A DNA stretch of 64,000 nt from Breznakibacter sp047600785 (GTDB taxonomy: Bacteria; Bacteroidota; Bacteroidia; Bacteroidales; Marinilabiliaceae). The notes below the pieces were generated by a model. It made no database searches, had not been told where the DNA came from, and worked only from the letters and a program-made list of their open reading frames with translations. Every line of letters starts with the position of its first letter. Position 1 is the first letter of the stretch. Shown here in pieces: positions 61,936 through 64,000 of the stretch. The position numbers were made by a program, and so were the translations under genes. The stretch lies in the NCBI GenBank assembly GCA_047600785.1, contig JASGKH010000001.1, forward strand, positions 1,550,001 through 1,614,000. The letters run 5' to 3'.

Positions 61936-62655
61936 TTACAGGTTTAACAAATCGTTCATGCCCAGAAAGCCTTTGCGCTCCCTGACAAATTCGGCGGCAA
62001 GCACCGCCCCCAGCGCAAAACCTTTACGGCTTTTGGCGTTGTGGCGGATAGAGATCTCGTCCACTTCCGATTCGTACGTGATGGTGTGGATGCCGGGGAA
62101 CTGCCCTTCACGAACGGCAGCGATCTGCAGATCGGTAGGTTGGGCATTATCGTTGGCCAGCACCCAGGCCTTTTTTGTATCAAGGTTCTCCAGTATCCCC
62201 TCGGCCAGCGTAATCGCAGTGCCGCTGGGCGCATCAAGTTTTTGGGTGTGGTGCACCTCGGTCATCTTCACGTCGTAGCCATCGGCACGGGCCATTAGTT
62301 TTGCCAGCTGCTTGTTGATGGCAAAAAAGACGTTGACCCCAAGGCTAAAGTTCGATGCATAAAAGAACGTTTGTCCCTGGGTTTGGCACATCTCTTTGAT
62401 TTGGGGAAGCTTGTCGAGCCAACCTGTTGTGCCCGAAACCACGGGAATGTGGTGTCTGAAGCATTTCAGGTAGTTGCCAAAAGCAGCTTCGGGCATGGTA
62501 AATTCGATTGCAGCTTCGGACGAACGGAACGCATCGGAATCAAACGCATCCGTGCCGTTTACATCGATCCTGCAAACAATCTCATGGCCCCGTTCAGTGG
62601 CAATCTTTTCGATCTCTTTGCCCATTTTCCCGTATCCGATCAGTGCTATCTTCAT
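61936..62655 (-). CDS. dapB: 4-hydroxy-tetrahydrodipicolinate reductase
   Basis: The 239-residue NAD(P)H-dependent enzyme acts in lysine and diaminopimelate synthesis. The N-terminal dinucleotide motif is MKIALIGYGKMGKEIEKIA. VSGTTGWLDKLP and FYASNFSLGVNVFFAIN are internal motifs, and the signature EVHHTQKLDAPSGTA carries the catalytic His pair and Lys. It supplies diaminopimelate for peptidoglycan. The ATG at 62655 is fixed by a -7 box at 62695-62702 that overlaps the alternative upstream start. It heads the dapB-lepB transcript. Confidence 0.96.
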   Translation of the reverse strand: MKIALIGYGKMGKEIEKIATERGHEIVCRIDVNGTDAFDSDAFRSSEAAIEFTMPEAAFGNYLKCFRHHIPVVSGTTGWLDKLPQIKEMCQTQGQTFFYASNFSLGVNVFFAINKQLAKLMARADGYDVKMTEVHHTQKLDAPSGTAITLAEGILENLDTKKAWVLANDNAQPTDLQIAAVREGQFPGIHTITYESEVDEISIRHNAKSRKGFALGAVLAAEFVRERKGFLGMNDLLNL

Positions 62656-62694
62656 TTTCTCTTGCGTATGGCTTTTGTATAAATTAAAAACAGA

Positions 62695-62702
62695 CAAATA
62701 TA
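62695..62702 (-). promoter_or_regulatory. -7 promoter element of dapB
   Basis: The minus strand reads TATATTTG, a full consensus, 39 bp before the dapB ATG. No -33 element at the expected spacing. Confidence 0.55.
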
Positions 62703-62984
62703 TGAATTTGGATTTTAGGATAGGGGCCTCCCCATATTACAAAAAGCAGTGCGCCTGCCAAAAATATTGCAGGTCGGAACGGACGGGCGGCCCATTTCAT
62801 ACACAGATTGCCCGGAAACAATACCGCGCCCGGAAATTATGTTTGGGGTATAAAGCGGATAAACACTATATTTTAGTAGCATTGTGTTCCGTTGTATGAC
62901 ACTGTTGGGTACGAAAGACGGAACGAAAAGCACCTTGCGGTGATCGACGGATATGATAAACTCCCTAAAATACATTAACCCACT

Positions 62985-63725
62985 ATGCCAAACGTATTGC
63001 ACACGATTAAAGCGTGGTTGTACGACAACCCTTTGACCAAAAAGAACCCCCGCGATTTCATGGCACGTGCCAGCATCGAAAAATCGCTCGACATCACCCA
63101 GATATGCAATTCCGCGGTCACGCGCGGAGGGGCGCCCACTACCGTGGCGGCCATGGAGATGAACACCATGCTGTTCCTTAAAGAAATGGCCTATCTTCTG
63201 TCCGACGGGTATTCGGTGAACACCGGTTATTTTACGGCAAATGCCGATATCCAGGGCGTGTTCGACAATGCGGCCGAACCGTTCAGTCCCGGAAAGCACA
63301 GCGTGGTGTTCCGGTTCAGGCAAGGGGCGCTCCTGCGCAGGGAATTGGAGGATATAAAAGTAGAAATACTGGGGGTTGCCCAAAGCGGACTATTTGTTTC
63401 CCAGGTGACCGATATAAAAACCGGCACGGTAAACGATGCCATTACCCCCAATAGGAACCTGAGGATTAGTGGCCGCAAAATAAGGTTGGCCGGCGACAGG
63501 CCCGAGGTAGGCGTTTATTTTGTTGGCCAGGCCACGCAGGAATGGGTAAAAGTCGATGCATCGGACATTATCGTCAATAACCCTTCCGAACTGGTCATCG
63601 TGGTGCCCCAATTGGCCGCCGGCGGGTACAAATTGCAAATAACGAGCCAGTTCGGCGGCAATACGAGGAGGATGCTCAGGGAACCGCAAACCACCGTGTT
63701 CGACAAAATACTGACCGTGGGGTAA
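62985..63725 (+). CDS. HU-like DNA-binding domain protein with C-terminal Ig-like (DUF4469-type) domain
   Basis: The 246-residue protein has an N-terminal HU/IHF-like region (about 1-130) in which ASIEKSLDITQICNSAVTRG and EMNTMLFLKEMAYLLSDGYS match the Bacteroidota HU-like family. A C-terminal beta domain (about 135-240) contains GVYFVGQATQEWVKV, IIVNNPSELVIVVPQLAAGG and ITSQFGGNTRRML, fitting DUF4469. Such proteins are thought to bind DNA, but their role is unknown. The gene lies alone, directly before the tandem 23-bp repeats. The GC content is higher than in much of the window. Confidence 0.82.
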   Translation: MPNVLHTIKAWLYDNPLTKKNPRDFMARASIEKSLDITQICNSAVTRGGAPTTVAAMEMNTMLFLKEMAYLLSDGYSVNTGYFTANADIQGVFDNAAEPFSPGKHSVVFRFRQGALLRRELEDIKVEILGVAQSGLFVSQVTDIKTGTVNDAITPNRNLRISGRKIRLAGDRPEVGVYFVGQATQEWVKVDASDIIVNNPSELVIVVPQLAAGGYKLQITSQFGGNTRRMLREPQTTVFDKILTVG

Positions 63726-63730
63726 AGAAT

Positions 63731-63914
63731 ACACTTGTTGTGACCATCGTAACAGTACGGTTACGATCATCATAACAACACTGTTGTGACCATCGTTACA
63801 ATACTGTTACGATCGTCGTTACAATGCTGTTACGATCATCGTTACAACGTTGTTACGATTACCATCACAGAGCTGTTATGATGTATGGAACAGCGTTGTG
63901 ACGAATACCGCATC
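63731..63914. repeat. Tandem array of about eight imperfect 23-bp units
   Basis: Consecutive 23-bp units begin at 63731, 63754, 63777, 63800, 63823, 63846, 63869 and 63892. The best-conserved core is TGTTACGATCATCGTTAC (as in unit 5, 63823-63845). Units 4 and 5 differ at only two positions; the last two units are degenerate. There are no spacers, so it is not a CRISPR array. No open frame with repeat structure was recognised across it. It starts 5 bp after the HU-like gene stop. Confidence 0.85.
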
Positions 63915-64000
63915 AGTCCGTGAGGACTGTTAAACCCAACTAAATAGCGAGTGGAAGGACCTGTTTCTGCAACTTCTGTGTTTGACAAGGTCGAAATCGA
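63915..64000. other. Right edge, no gene recognised
   Basis: A short hairpin AGTCC/GGACT with loop GTGA (63915-63928) follows the repeats. Nothing else is supported up to the window end. Confidence 0.35.

Noticed and set aside
62715..63383. A 222-codon minus-strand frame overlapping the HU-like gene
   Set aside because: The plus-strand protein matches a known family; the antisense frame has no recognisable features.
63731..63914. CRISPR array
   Set aside because: The 23-bp units are contiguous, imperfect and have no spacers, and no cas genes are nearby.

Overview
The window is a 64 kb stretch of a Bacteroidota chromosome, most likely order Bacteroidales or a close relative. The signs are: promoters of the Bacteroidota type (-7 element TAnnTTTG) in front of many genes; almost no Shine-Dalgarno sequences; secreted proteins with type IX secretion (T9SS) C-terminal domains; an S9B dipeptidyl peptidase, TonB-like C-terminal domain proteins and a DUF4469/HU-like DNA-binding protein; and the gene orders dapB-lepB-lepB-wbqC, thrS-infC-rpmI-rplT and pheA-aminotransferase-DAHP synthase/chorismate mutase-tyrA. 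Most of the window is core chromosome. No plasmid, phage, insertion sequence or CRISPR array was seen.

Layout: 0-3.7 kb has the end of a 5'-nucleotidase, an Lrp/AsnC regulator and a dus-pfkB-SET-domain cluster. 3.9-10.7 kb has a methyltransferase, two large paralogous T9SS-exported Ig-like proteins in tandem and a small Gly-rich protein. 10.8-18.2 kb has pabB, tilS, argS, a TonB/MORN-like protein, a small membrane protein and an acetyltransferase. 18.2-26 kb is a signalling block on the minus strand: a chemosensory operon (receiver-cheA-cheW-MCP) and, behind its own terminator, a PAS histidine kinase with a NarL-type regulator. 26.5-39.5 kb has tRNA-Leu(CAG), dipeptidyl peptidase IV, thrS-infC-rpmI-rplT, a broken acyltransferase, an MscS channel, an M64 peptidase, an aldo/keto reductase, a TonB-domain protein and a cysteine desulfidase-like protein. 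39.9-46.1 kb has an ABC-F ATPase and the phenylalanine/tyrosine operon. 46.3-50.7 kb has ornithine aminotransferase, an acetyltransferase, a biotin-dependent carboxyltransferase and a DUF4395 protein. 50.7-55 kb has two XylF-like sugar-binding lipoproteins divergent from a second MCP. 55-64 kb has a 7TM-HD phosphodiesterase, an NlpC/P60 peptidase, a NUDIX hydrolase, wbqC, two lepB genes, dapB, an HU-like DNA-binding protein and a tandem 23-bp repeat.

The most notable finding is a complete-looking transcription attenuator before the Phe/Tyr operon. It has a promoter, a 27-codon leader peptide in which 10 of 12 consecutive codons are Phe or Tyr, an antiterminator whose first arm overlaps the end of the leader gene, and an intrinsic terminator just before pheA. 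The second is a likely sugar-chemotaxis module: two XylF-like lipoproteins with no transporter genes beside them, facing an MCP that ends in a CheR-type pentapeptide. The chemosensory operon at 18-23 kb could supply CheA and CheW to both receptors.

Three genes (acyltransferase, ABC-F, NlpC/P60) are broken by single-base indels, two of them (A8 and A4) in short homopolymers. These may be assembly errors rather than true pseudogenes and should be checked against reads. Start sites were chosen from domain starts, signal peptides and promoter positions.
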